Source: Cryptomeria japonica (lineage: Eukaryota > Streptophyta > Pinopsida > Cupressales > Cupressaceae). From it: 32,500 bases of DNA. A model generated the notes under the pieces. It was not told the DNA's origin. It worked only from the letters and a program-made list of their open reading frames with translations, and did no database searches. This document shows, piece after piece, positions 19,957 to 29,796 of the stretch (position 1 is its first letter; the number at the start of each line of letters is the position of its first letter). A program made the translations under genes and the position numbers. The DNA lies in contig NW_026729336.1 of the NCBI RefSeq assembly GCF_030272615.1, positions 1 to 32,500 of the forward strand, given 5' to 3'.

Positions 19957-19989
19957 TTTGCTAAGTACACACTGCGACAAGCTCATAAC
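19957..19989 (+). promoter_or_regulatory. 5S upstream promoter region, copy 3
   Basis: Same 33 bases as in the other units; no difference seen. Confidence 0.7.
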
Positions 19990-20108
19990 GGGTGCGATCA
20001 TACCAGCGTTAGTGCACCGGATCCCATCAGAACTCCGCAGTTAAGCGCGCTTGGGCCGGAGTAGTACTGGGATGGGTGACCTCCCGGGAAGTCCCGGTGT
20101 TGCACCCT
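19990..20108 (+). rRNA. 5S ribosomal RNA gene, copy 3
   Basis: Identical by eye to copies 1 and 2, same strand, same promoter context and the same T-run terminator. No base difference was seen. Confidence 0.98.
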
Positions 20109-20120
20109 TTTTTAGTTTTT
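20108..20120 (+). terminator. RNA polymerase III T-run terminator, copy 3
   Basis: Two T-runs directly after 5S copy 3, the same as in the other units. Confidence 0.92.
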
Positions 20121-20529
20121 CGCCGGGCGTCGCAATGCTATTTGAATAAACCTTTTGCCCGTTTGCGTTCTCGTCGGGGCCGGGCCGGGCCGGGGTGCGC
20201 TGCCCGCACTACCGCGCGCGCGGGGGCGACACCGAGCGCGCACCCGAGGCGCCCCGAGCACACAGGCCACGGTGCAACCCGGGCGTTGTGCGCGCACCCC
20301 GGTGCGCCCGAGGTGCTGCGCGCGCACCCAGGTGAAATCGGTGTGCACCTCGGCCAGTGCGCGCTCGGTCGAGTCGCGCACGTTGGCCAAGGTGCACGGT
20401 GATGTTTCTTACTCTAAGGTTCCGCACCAGACGCCCGGGACAGGTGAGCGAAGCTGGGCGGGGCCGGGTGCGCGGCCGGGGCAGGTGCACGCAGCTGGAG
20501 AGAGCTTTGGAGCACACTTCGGAGCGCAC
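20121..20529. other. GC-rich spacer downstream of 5S, U3
   Basis: Copy of 4275-4683 with no difference seen; direct repeat element at 20233-20257. Confidence 0.75.
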
Positions 20530-21326
20530 CAATGATGCGCTCCATTCAAAAGTTTCCTGAAAAGGCAAAAAAAGTTGAGATTATAGAATTTCCCACTTGA
20601 GAGATTGTAAAAAAAAAAAATTTAAAATGAAGGAAACGCGGGTGCCAAGGTGTGCGCAGCCCAGCCAAGGTGTGCGCACCAAGGCGCCCACCCTGGCGAA
20701 GGTGCACGCAAGGTGCGCACCCGAGGCAAACCGGACAATTAACCCAACTTTCGACTTCGCGCGCACCTTGGAGCGCACTTCGGAGCGCTCCTTGGTGCGC
20801 ACCAATCTTGGGCACCTCGGAGTGCACCATGGCGCCCACCAAGGTGCGCACCCGGGGCAAACCGAGCTCCGACTTCGTGCGCACCTTGGAGCGCACGAAA
20901 GGTGCGCACCATGGCGCCCACCAAGGTGCGCAGCCCAGCCAAGGCGTGCGCATCAAGGTGCGCACCCTGGCGAAGGTGCGCACCCGGGGCAAACCGAGCT
21001 CCGACTTCGTGCGCACCTTGGAGCGCACAAAAGGTGCGCAACCCAGCCAAGGTGTGCGCACCCCGGTCAAACCGAGCTCCGAATCGTGCGCACCAGAGGT
21101 GCACGCCATCGTGCGCACCTTGGAGCACACTTCGGAGCCCTCCTTGGTGCGCGCCGATGTTGCGCACCTCGGAGCGCACCCGGGGAAAACAATGCAATTA
21201 ACCCGACTTTCGACTTCGTGGGCACCTCGGAGCGCTCTCGGGTTCGCACCTCGGAGCACACCGAGGTGCGCACCTTTGATGCGCTGCCTTCACCAATTTC
21301 CAGAAAAGGCAAGAAAACATTGAGAA
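20530..21326 (+). repeat. GAGCTCC-type subrepeat segment, U3
   Basis: Copy of 4684-5480; no difference seen. Confidence 0.8.
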
Positions 21327-21873
21327 GGTGTGCGCACCGAGGTGCCCACCCTGGCGAAGGTGCACGCGAGGTGCGCACCCGGGGCAAACCGGGCTCCGAC
21401 TTCGTGCACGCCGCACCTTGGAGCACACTTCGGAGCGCTCCTTGGTGCGCACCAGGGCGCGCAACCCAGCCGAGGTGCCCACCCCGGCGAAGGTGCACGC
21501 GAGGTGCGCACCCGGGGCAAACCGGGCTCCGACTTCGTGCACGCCATGGTGCCCACCGCGGCGAAGGTGCACGCGAGGTGCGCACCCGGGGCAAACCGGG
21601 CTCCGACTTCGTGCACGCCGCACCTTGGAGCACACTTCGGAGCGCTCCTTGGTGCGCACCATGGTGCCCACCAGGGCGCGCAACCCCGCCGAAGGTGCAC
21701 GCGAGGTGCGCACCCGGGGCAAACCGGGCTCCGACTTCGTGCACGCCGCACCTTGGAGCACACTTCGGAGCGCTCCTTGGTGCGCACCATGGTGCCCACC
21801 AGGGCGCGCAACCCCGCCGAAGGTGCACGCGAGGTGCGCACCCGGGGCAAACCGGGCTCCAACTTCGTGCACG
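21327..21873 (+). repeat. ~131 bp GC-rich subrepeat cluster, U3
   Basis: Copy of 5481-6027 with one change, A at 21861 in place of G. Confidence 0.88.
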
Positions 21874-24356
21874 CCATGGTGCGCACCGCGGCGAAGGTGC
21901 GCACCCGGGGCAAACCGGGCTCCGACTTCGTGCACGCCGCACCTTGGAGCACACTTCGGAGCGCTCCTTGGTGCGCACCAGGGCGCGCAACCCAGCCGAG
22001 GTGCCCACCCCGGCGAAGGTGCACGCGAGGTGCGTACCCGGGGCAAACCGGGCTCCGACTTCGTGCACGCCGCACCTTGGAGCACACTTCGGAGCGCTCC
22101 TTGGTGCGCACCATGGTGCCCACCAGGCCGCGCAACCCAGCCAAGGTGTGCGCACCAAGGTGCACGCGAGGTGCGCACCCGGGGCAAACCGGGGTCCGAC
22201 TTCGTGCACGCCGCACCTTGGAGCACACATCGGGGCGCTCCCGGGTTCGCACCGGCGTTGCGCACCGTGGTGGGCACCTCGGAGCACACCAAGGTGGGCA
22301 GCGAGGTGCGCACCTTTGATGCGATGCCTTCACTAATTTCCATAAAAGGCAAAAAAAAAACGAGATTTTAAAATTTCCGTTTTGAAAGATAGTGAGAAAA
22401 AGGGAATGCTGGTGCCATCTTGAGCCCGCCCTGGTGCGCAGCCCAGCCAAGGTGTGCGCACCAAGGTGCCCACCCTGGCGAAGGTGCGCGCCCGGGCAAT
22501 TAACCCAACTTCCAACTTCGCGCGCGCCAGGGTGGGAGCGCACCCAACAACCGGGCCTGGGAAGAGCCAATGCGAGAAACCCCACCAAACGCTCTGACAA
22601 AAAAAGAGGGGGCGCTCCAGTAACCCCGCTTCGGAGCGCACCCTGGGCAAACCCAGCCAAGGTGCCCACCCCGGCCAAGGTGCAGGCGAGGTGCGCACCC
22701 GGGGCAAACCGGGCTCCGACAACGTGCACGCCGCACCTTGGAGCACACTTCGTAGCGCTCCCGGGTGCGCACCTCAGAGCACACCAAGGTGGGCAGCGAG
22801 GTGCGCACCTTTGATGCGCTGCCTTCACTAATTTCCAGAAAAGGCAAAAAAAAAAGGAGATTTTAAAATTTCCGTTTTGAAAGATAGTGAAAAAAACGGA
22901 ACGCGCGTGCCATCTTGAGCCCGCCCTGGTGCGCAGCCCAGGTAAGGTGCCCACCCTGGCAAAGGTGCGCACCCGGGCAATTAACCCTACTTCCGACTTC
23001 GTGCGCGCCAGGGTGGCAACCGGGCCTCGGAAGAGCCAATGCGAGAAACCCCACCAAACGCTCCGACAAAAAAAGAGGCGGCGCTCCAATAACCCCGCTT
23101 CGGAGCGCAGCCGGGGCAAACCCAGCCAAGGTGCCCACCCCGACGAAGGTGCACGCGAGGTGCGCACCCGGGGCAAACCGGGCTCCGACAACGTGCACGC
23201 AGCACCTTGGAGCACACTTCGAAGCACTCCCGGGTGCCCACCGGCGTTGCGCACCGTGGTGGGCAGCGAGGTGCGCACCTTTGATGCGCTGCCTTCACTA
23301 ATTTCCAGAAAAAGGCAAAAAAAAATGAGATTTTAAAATTTCCGTTTTGAAAGATAGTGAAAAAAAAGGAACGCGGGTGCCATCTTGAGCCCGCCCTGGT
23401 GCGCAGCCCAGGCAAGGCATGCGCACCAAGGTGCCCACCCGAGGTGCACACCCGGGGCAAACCGGGCTCCGACTTCGTGCAGGCCGCACCTTGGAGCACA
23501 CTTCGGAGCGCTCCTTGGTGCGCACCATGGTGCCCACCAGGGCGCGCAACCCAGCCAAGGTCTGCACACCAAGGTGCCCACCCCGGCGAAGGTGCACGCG
23601 AGGTGCGCACCCGGGGCAAACCGGGCTCCGACTTCGTGCACGCCATGGTGCCCACCGCGGCGAAGGTGCACGCGAGGTGCGCACCCGGGGCAAACCGGGC
23701 TCCGACTTCGTGCACGCCGCACCTTGGAGCACACTTCGGAGCGCTCCTTGGTGCGCACCATGGTGCCCACCAGGGCGCGCAACCCAGCCAAGGTGTGCGC
23801 ACCAAGGTGCACGCGAGGTGCGCACCCGGGGCAAACCGGGGTCCGACTTCGTGCACGCCGCACCTTGGAGCACACATCGGAGCGCTCCCAGGTTCGCACC
23901 AGCGTTGCGCACCTTTGATGCGCTGCCTTCACTAATTTCCAGAAAAGGCAAAAAAAAACGATATTTTAAAATTTCCGTTCTGAAAGATAGTGAAAAAAAC
24001 GGAACGCGGGTGCCATCTTGAGCCCTTCCTGGTGCGCAGCCCAGGCAAGTTGTGCGCACCAAGGTGCCCACCCTGGCGGAGGTGCGCGCCCGGGGCAAAC
24101 CGGGCTCCGACTTCGTGCACTGCATGGTGCCCACCAAGGCGCGCAACCCAGCCAAGGTGCCCACCGCAGCGAAGGTGCACGCGAGGTGCACACCCGGGGC
24201 AAACCGGGCTCCGACTTCGTGCACGCCGCACCTTGGAGCACACTTCAGAGCGCTCCTTGGTGCGCACCAGGGCGCGCAACCCAGCCGAGGTGCCCACCCC
24301 GGCGAAGGTGCACGCGAGGTGCGCACCCGGGGCAAACCGGGCTCCGACTTCGTGCA
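21874..24356 (+). repeat. Large duplicated arm A, U3
   Basis: Copy of arm A, same as U2. Confidence 0.82.
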
Positions 24357-26446
24357 CGCCATGGTGCCCACCGCGGCGAAGGTGCGCACCCGGGGCAAAC
24401 CGGGCTCCGACTTCGTGCACGCCGCACCTTGGAGCACACTTCGGAGCGCTCCTTGGTGCGCACCATGGTGCCCACCAGGCCGCGCAACCCAGCCAAGGTG
24501 TGCGCACCAAGGTGCACGCGAGGTGCGCACCCGGGGCAAACCGGGGTCCGACTTCGTGCACGCCGCACCTTGGAGCACACATCGGGGCGCTCCCGGGTTC
24601 GCACCGGCGTTGCGCACCGTGGTGGGCACCTCGGAGCACACCAAGGTGGGCAGCGAGGTGCGCACCTTTGATGCGATGCCTTCACTAATTTCCATAAAAG
24701 GCAAAAAAAAAACGAGATTTTAAAATTTCCGTTTTGAAAGATAGTGAGAAAAAGGGAATGCTGGTGCCATCTTGAGCCCGCCCTGGTGCGCAGCCCAGCC
24801 AAGGTTTGCGCACCAAGGTGCCCACCCTGGCGAAGGTGCGCGCCCGGGCAATTAACCCAACTTCCAACTTCGCGCGCGCCAGGGTGGGAGCGCACCCAAC
24901 AACCGGGCCTGGGAAGAGCCAATGCGAGAAACCCCACCAAACTCTCTGACAAAAAAAGAGGGGGCGCTCCAGTAACCCCGCTTCGGAGCGCACCCTGGGC
25001 AAACCCAGCCAAGGTGCCCACCCCGGCCAAGGTGCAGGCGAGGTGCGCACCCGGGGCAAACCGGGCTCCGACAACGTGCACGCCGCACCTTGGAGCACAC
25101 TTCGTAGCGCTCCCGGGTGCGCACCTCAGAGCACACCAAGGTGGGCAGCGAGGTGCGCACCTTTGATGCGCTGCCTTCACTAATTTCCAGAAAAGGCAAA
25201 AAAAAAAGGAGATTTTAAAATTTCCGTTTTGAAAGATAGTGAAAAAAACGGAACGCGCGTGCCATCTTGAGCCCGCCCTGGTGCGCAGCCCAGGTAAGGT
25301 GCCACCCTGGCAAAGGTGCGCACCCGGGCAATTAACCCTACTTCCGACTTCGTGCGCGCCAGGGTGGCAACCGGGCCTCGGAAGAGCCAATGCGAGAAAC
25401 CCCACCAAACGCTCCGACAAAAAAAGAGGCGGCGCTCCAATAACCCCGCTTCGGAGCGCAGCCGGGGCAAACCAAGCCAAGGTGCCCACCCCGACGAAGG
25501 TGCACGCGAGGTGCGCACCCGGGGCAAACCGGGCTCCGACAACGTGCACGCAGCACCTTGGAGCACACTTCGAAGCACTCCCGGGTGCCCACCGGCGTTG
25601 CGCACCGTGGTGGGCAGCGAGGTGCGCACCTTTGATGCGCTGCCTTCACTAATTTCCAGAAAAAGGCAAAAAAAAATGAGATTTTAAAATTTCCGTTTTG
25701 AAAGATAGTGAAAAAAAAGGAACGCGGGTGCCATCTTGAGCCCGCCCTGGTGCGCAGCCCAGGCAAGGCATGCGCACCAAGGTGCCCACCCGAGGTGCAC
25801 ACCCGGGGCAAACCGGGCTCCGACTTCGTGCAGGCCGCACCTTGGAGCACACTTCGGAGCGCTCCTTGGTGCGCACCATGGTGCCCACCAGGGCGCACCC
25901 GAGGCAAACCGGGCTCCGACTTCGTGCACGCCGCACCTTGGAGCACACATCGGAGCGCTCCCAGGTTCGCACCAGCGTTGCGCACCTTTGATGCGCTGCC
26001 TTCACTAATTTCCAGAAAAGGCAAAAAAAAACGATATTTTAAAATTTCCGTTCTGAAAGATAGTGAAAAAAACGGAACGCGGGTGCCATCTTGAGCCCTT
26101 CCTGATGCGCAGCCCAGGCAAGTTGTGCGCACCAAGGTGCCCACCCTGGCGGAGGTGCGCGCCCGGGGCAAACCGGGCTCCGACTTCGTGCACTGCATGG
26201 TGCCCACCAAGGCGCGCAACCCAGCCAAGGTGCCCACCGCAGCGAAGGTGCACGCGAGGTGCGCACCCGAGGTGCACACCCGGGGCAAACCGGGCTCCGA
26301 CTTCGTGCACGCCGCACCTTGGAGCACACTTCAGAGCGCTCCTTGGTACGCACCAGGGCGCGCAACCCAGCCAAGGTGCTCACCCCGGCGAAGGTGCACG
26401 CGAGGTGCGCACCCGGGGCAAACCGGGCTCGGACTTCGTGCACGCC
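24357..26446 (+). repeat. Large duplicated arm B, U3
   Basis: Copy of 8511-10600; no difference seen. Confidence 0.82.
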
Positions 26447-26671
26447 GCACCTTGGAGCACACATCGGAGCGCTCCCGGGTTCGCACCAGCATTGCGCACC
26501 TTTGATGCGCTGCCTTCACTAATTTCCAGAAAAGGCAAAAAAAAGAAAAAAATGAGATTTTAAAATTTCCGTTTTGAAAGATAGTGAAAAAAACGGAACG
26601 CGGGTGCCATCTTGAGCCCGCCCTGGTGTGCAGCCCAGGCAAGTTGTGCGCACCAAGGCACCCACCCTGGC
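26447..26671 (+). repeat. Arm tail with last AT-rich block, U3
   Basis: Copy of 10601-10825; no difference seen. Confidence 0.75.
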
Positions 26672-27182
26672 CAAGGTGGGTCACGGGGTGGGTCCTAGGG
26701 TGGGTAACGGGGTGGGTACTAAGGTGCGTGCCAAGGTGGGTCATAGGGTGGGTGCCAAGGTGGGCACCAGGGTGGGTGTGCACCAACCCTAGCCAGGGTA
26801 GGTCACGGGGTGGTTGTCGGGGTGGGCGTCAAGGAGCCAAGGTGGGTGGCAAGTAGCCAAGTTGCGTGCCAAGGTGGGTGTCGGGGTGGGTGCCAAGGAT
26901 CCAAGGTGGGTGCCAAGGAACCAAGGTGGGTGTCTGGGTGGGTGCCGAGGTGGGAGCCAGGGTGGGTCCCAAGGTGAGTGCAAAGGTGGGTGCCAGGGTC
27001 AAGGTGAGTGCCAATGTGGGTTCCAAGGTGCCAGGGTCAGGGTGAGTGCCAATGTGGGTTCAAAGGTGCTAAGTTGGGTGCGAGGTTGGGTGCGAGGGTG
27101 GGTGGGTGCCAAGGTGTGCTAGGTGGAAGCCCGGGTGGGTCGGCATCCCATGGGTGTCGAGTTGGGTGCCTGATGGGTGCTT
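26672..27182 (+). repeat. G-rich GGGTGGGTGCC minisatellite, U3
   Basis: Copy with the quadruplex pattern at 26678-26716. U4 has no such tract inside the window because it breaks off at 32372. Confidence 0.9.
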
Positions 27183-27521
27183 CTTGTCAAGTTTTAGTCG
27201 TCGGGACTCATTTCGAGCCTTAGAGGTCGTTTCTTGTCCGGTTGCCCTGTCTTCGACCTGGGAACCCAATTTTGGTCCTCGGGTCCCATTTTTTTTTGTC
27301 TCGCATCCCACTTTTGGCCTGTGGCCTTTTCGGGGTCGATTCTCGTTTTGGGCATCAGAGCATGTTTCTTCTCCTAAAACCCAATATTTGTTTATTAAGT
27401 CTCGGAACACATTTTTGTTCTCGTGGACCCATCATGGGTCTTGGAACGCATTTGTGGTCCTTGGGTCCCATTTTGCATCCCGAAACTTGTGTTTTGGTGC
27501 TTGATCCCTATTTTGGGTGCC
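27183..27521 (+). repeat. Degenerate ~21 bp T-rich repeat, U3
   Basis: Copy of 3412-3750; no difference seen. Confidence 0.65.
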
Positions 27522-27879
27522 CACCTTGCACCAAGTGCGCACCCGGGGCAAACCGAGCGCCTTGGTGCACCGGGGCAAGATCGAGCGTGCACCCGAGGCG
27601 CCCCGAACATGCACCAAGGTGCACTCGGCCCACATGTGAGCGCAGGTCGTTGCGCCCGAGGTGGTGTGTGGGCACCGCGTTGCAGACGGGACACTGCACG
27701 CACACGACGCCCCCTCCAGGTGCACGCACGTAGGCCGGGCCGGGTGCACACCCGACGCCCTAGCAAGGTGCGCGCACCCGGGCAGGGCTCACACTTGGCG
27801 AACGGGGCGCACTTCGCGAGGGAGGGTGTGCACCTCGACGGGGGTGGGTGGCCGGGGTGGATTCGCACGTGGGTCGCGG
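27522..27879. other. GC-rich pre-gene spacer, U3
   Basis: Same as 11676-12033; direct repeat half at 27582-27606. Confidence 0.7.
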
Positions 27880-27912
27880 TTTGCTAAGTACACACTGCGA
27901 CAAGCTCATAAC
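27880..27912 (+). promoter_or_regulatory. 5S upstream promoter region, copy 4
   Basis: Same 33 bases as in the other units; no difference seen. Confidence 0.7.
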
Positions 27913-28031
27913 GGGTGCGATCATACCAGCGTTAGTGCACCGGATCCCATCAGAACTCCGCAGTTAAGCGCGCTTGGGCCGGAGTAGTACTGGGATGGGT
28001 GACCTCCCGGGAAGTCCCGGTGTTGCACCCT
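27913..28031 (+). rRNA. 5S ribosomal RNA gene, copy 4
   Basis: Identical by eye to the other three copies. It belongs to the truncated unit U4, but the gene, promoter and terminator themselves are intact. It is the last 5S gene in the window; the next would be expected near 35836, or about 33763 allowing for the missing arm, if the array continued. Confidence 0.98.
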
Positions 28032-28043
28032 TTTTTAGTTTTT
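28031..28043 (+). terminator. RNA polymerase III T-run terminator, copy 4
   Basis: Two T-runs directly after 5S copy 4, the same as in the other units. Confidence 0.92.
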
Positions 28044-28452
28044 CGCCGGGCGTCGCAATGCTATTTGAATAAACCTTTTGCCCGTTTGCGTTCTCGTCGG
28101 GGCCGGGCCGGGCCGGGGTGCGCTGCCCGCACTACCGCGCGCGCGGGGGCGACACCGAGCGCGCACCCGAGGCGCCCCGAGCACACAGGCCACGGTGCAA
28201 CCCGGGCGTTGTGCGCGCACCCCGGTGCGCCCGAGGTGCTGCGCGCGCACCCAGGTGAAATCGGTGTGCACCTCGGCCAGTGCGCGCTCGGTCGAGTCGC
28301 GCACGTTGGCCAAGGTGCACGGTGATGTTTCTTACTCTAAGGTTCCGCACCAGACGCCCGGGACAGGTGAGCGAAGCTGGGCGGGGCCGGGTGCGCGGCC
28401 GGGGCAGGTGCACGCAGCTGGAGAGAGCTTTGGAGCACACTTCGGAGCGCAC
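28044..28452. other. GC-rich spacer downstream of 5S, U4
   Basis: Copy of 4275-4683 with no difference seen; direct repeat element at 28156-28180. Confidence 0.75.
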
Positions 28453-29249
28453 CAATGATGCGCTCCATTCAAAAGTTTCCTGAAAAGGCAAAAAAAGTTG
28501 AGATTATAGAATTTCCCACTTGAGAGATTGTAAAAAAAAAAAATTTAAAATGAAGGAAACGCGGGTGCCAAGGTGTGCGCAGCCCAGCCAAGGTGTGCGC
28601 ACCAAGGCGCCCACCCTGGCGAAGGTGCACGCAAGGTGCGCACCCGAGGCAAACCGGACAATTAACCCAACTTTCGACTTCGCGCGCACCTTGGAGCGCA
28701 CTTCGGAGCGCTCCTTGGTGCGCACCAATCTTGGGCACCTCGGAGTGCACCATGGCGCCCACCAAGGTGCGCACCCGGGGCAAACCGAGCTCCGACTTCG
28801 TGCGCACCTTGGAGCGCACGAAAGGTGCGCACCATGGCGCCCACCAAGGTGCGCAGCCCAGCCAAGGCGTGCGCATCAAGGTGCGCACCCTGGCGAAGGT
28901 GCGCACCCGGGGCAAACCGAGCTCCGACTTCGTGCGCACCTTGGAGCGCACAAAAGGTGCGCAACCCAGCCAAGGTGTGCGCACCCCGGTCAAACCGAGC
29001 TCCGAATCGTGCGCACCAGAGGTGCACGCCATCGTGCGCACCTTGGAGCACACTTCGGAGCCCTCCTTGGTGCGCGCCGATGTTGCGCACCTCGGAGCGC
29101 ACCCGGGGAAAACAATGCAATTAACCCGACTTTCGACTTCGTGGGCACCTCGGAGCGCTCTCGGGTTCGCACCTCGGAGCACACCGAGGTGCGCACCTTT
29201 GATGCGCTGCCTTCACCAATTTCCAGAAAAGGCAAGAAAACATTGAGAA
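28453..29249 (+). repeat. GAGCTCC-type subrepeat segment, U4
   Basis: Copy of 4684-5480; no difference seen. Confidence 0.8.
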
Positions 29250-29796
29250 GGTGTGCGCACCGAGGTGCCCACCCTGGCGAAGGTGCACGCGAGGTGCGCA
29301 CCCGGGGCAAACCGGGCTCCGACTTCGTGCACGCCGCACCTTGGAGCACACTTCGGAGCGCTCCTTGGTGCGCACCAGGGCGCGCAACCCAGCCGAGGTG
29401 CCCACCCCGGCGAAGGTGCACGCGAGGTGCGCACCCGGGGCAAACCGGGCTCCGACTTCGTGCACGCCATGGTGCCCACCGCGGCGAAGGTGCACGCGAG
29501 GTGCGCACCCGGGGCAAACCGGGCTCCGACTTCGTGCACGCCGCACCTTGGAGCACACTTCGGAGCGCTCCTTGGTGCGCACCATGGTGCCCACCAGGGC
29601 GCGCAACCCCGCCGAAGGTGCACGCGAGGTGCGCACCCGGGGCAAACCGGGCTCCGACTTCGTGCACGCCGCACCTTGGAGCACACTTCGGAGCGCTCCT
29701 TGGTGCGCACCATGGTGCCCACCAGGGCGCGCAACCCCGCCGAAGGTGCACGCGAGGTGCGCACCCGGGGCAAACCGGGCTCCGACTTCGTGCACG
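29250..29796 (+). repeat. ~131 bp GC-rich subrepeat cluster, U4
   Basis: Copy of 5481-6027; no difference seen (29784 is G, as in U1 and U2). Confidence 0.88.

Larger units (their letters stand above)
12067..19989 (+). repeat. Unit U2, complete 5S rDNA repeat unit
   Basis: Second complete unit, 7,923 bases. By eye it matches U1 apart from the paired indels at 7127/7138 of U1, and matches U3 apart from the base at 13938 (G here, A at 21861 in U3). Confidence 0.95.
19990..27912 (+). repeat. Unit U3, complete 5S rDNA repeat unit
   Basis: Third complete unit, 7,923 bases. The only private difference I found is G to A at 21861, which turns CTCCGACTTC into CTCCAACTTC. It is a CpG to CpA change, the expected product of deamination of a methylated cytosine on the opposite strand. 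Confidence 0.95.
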
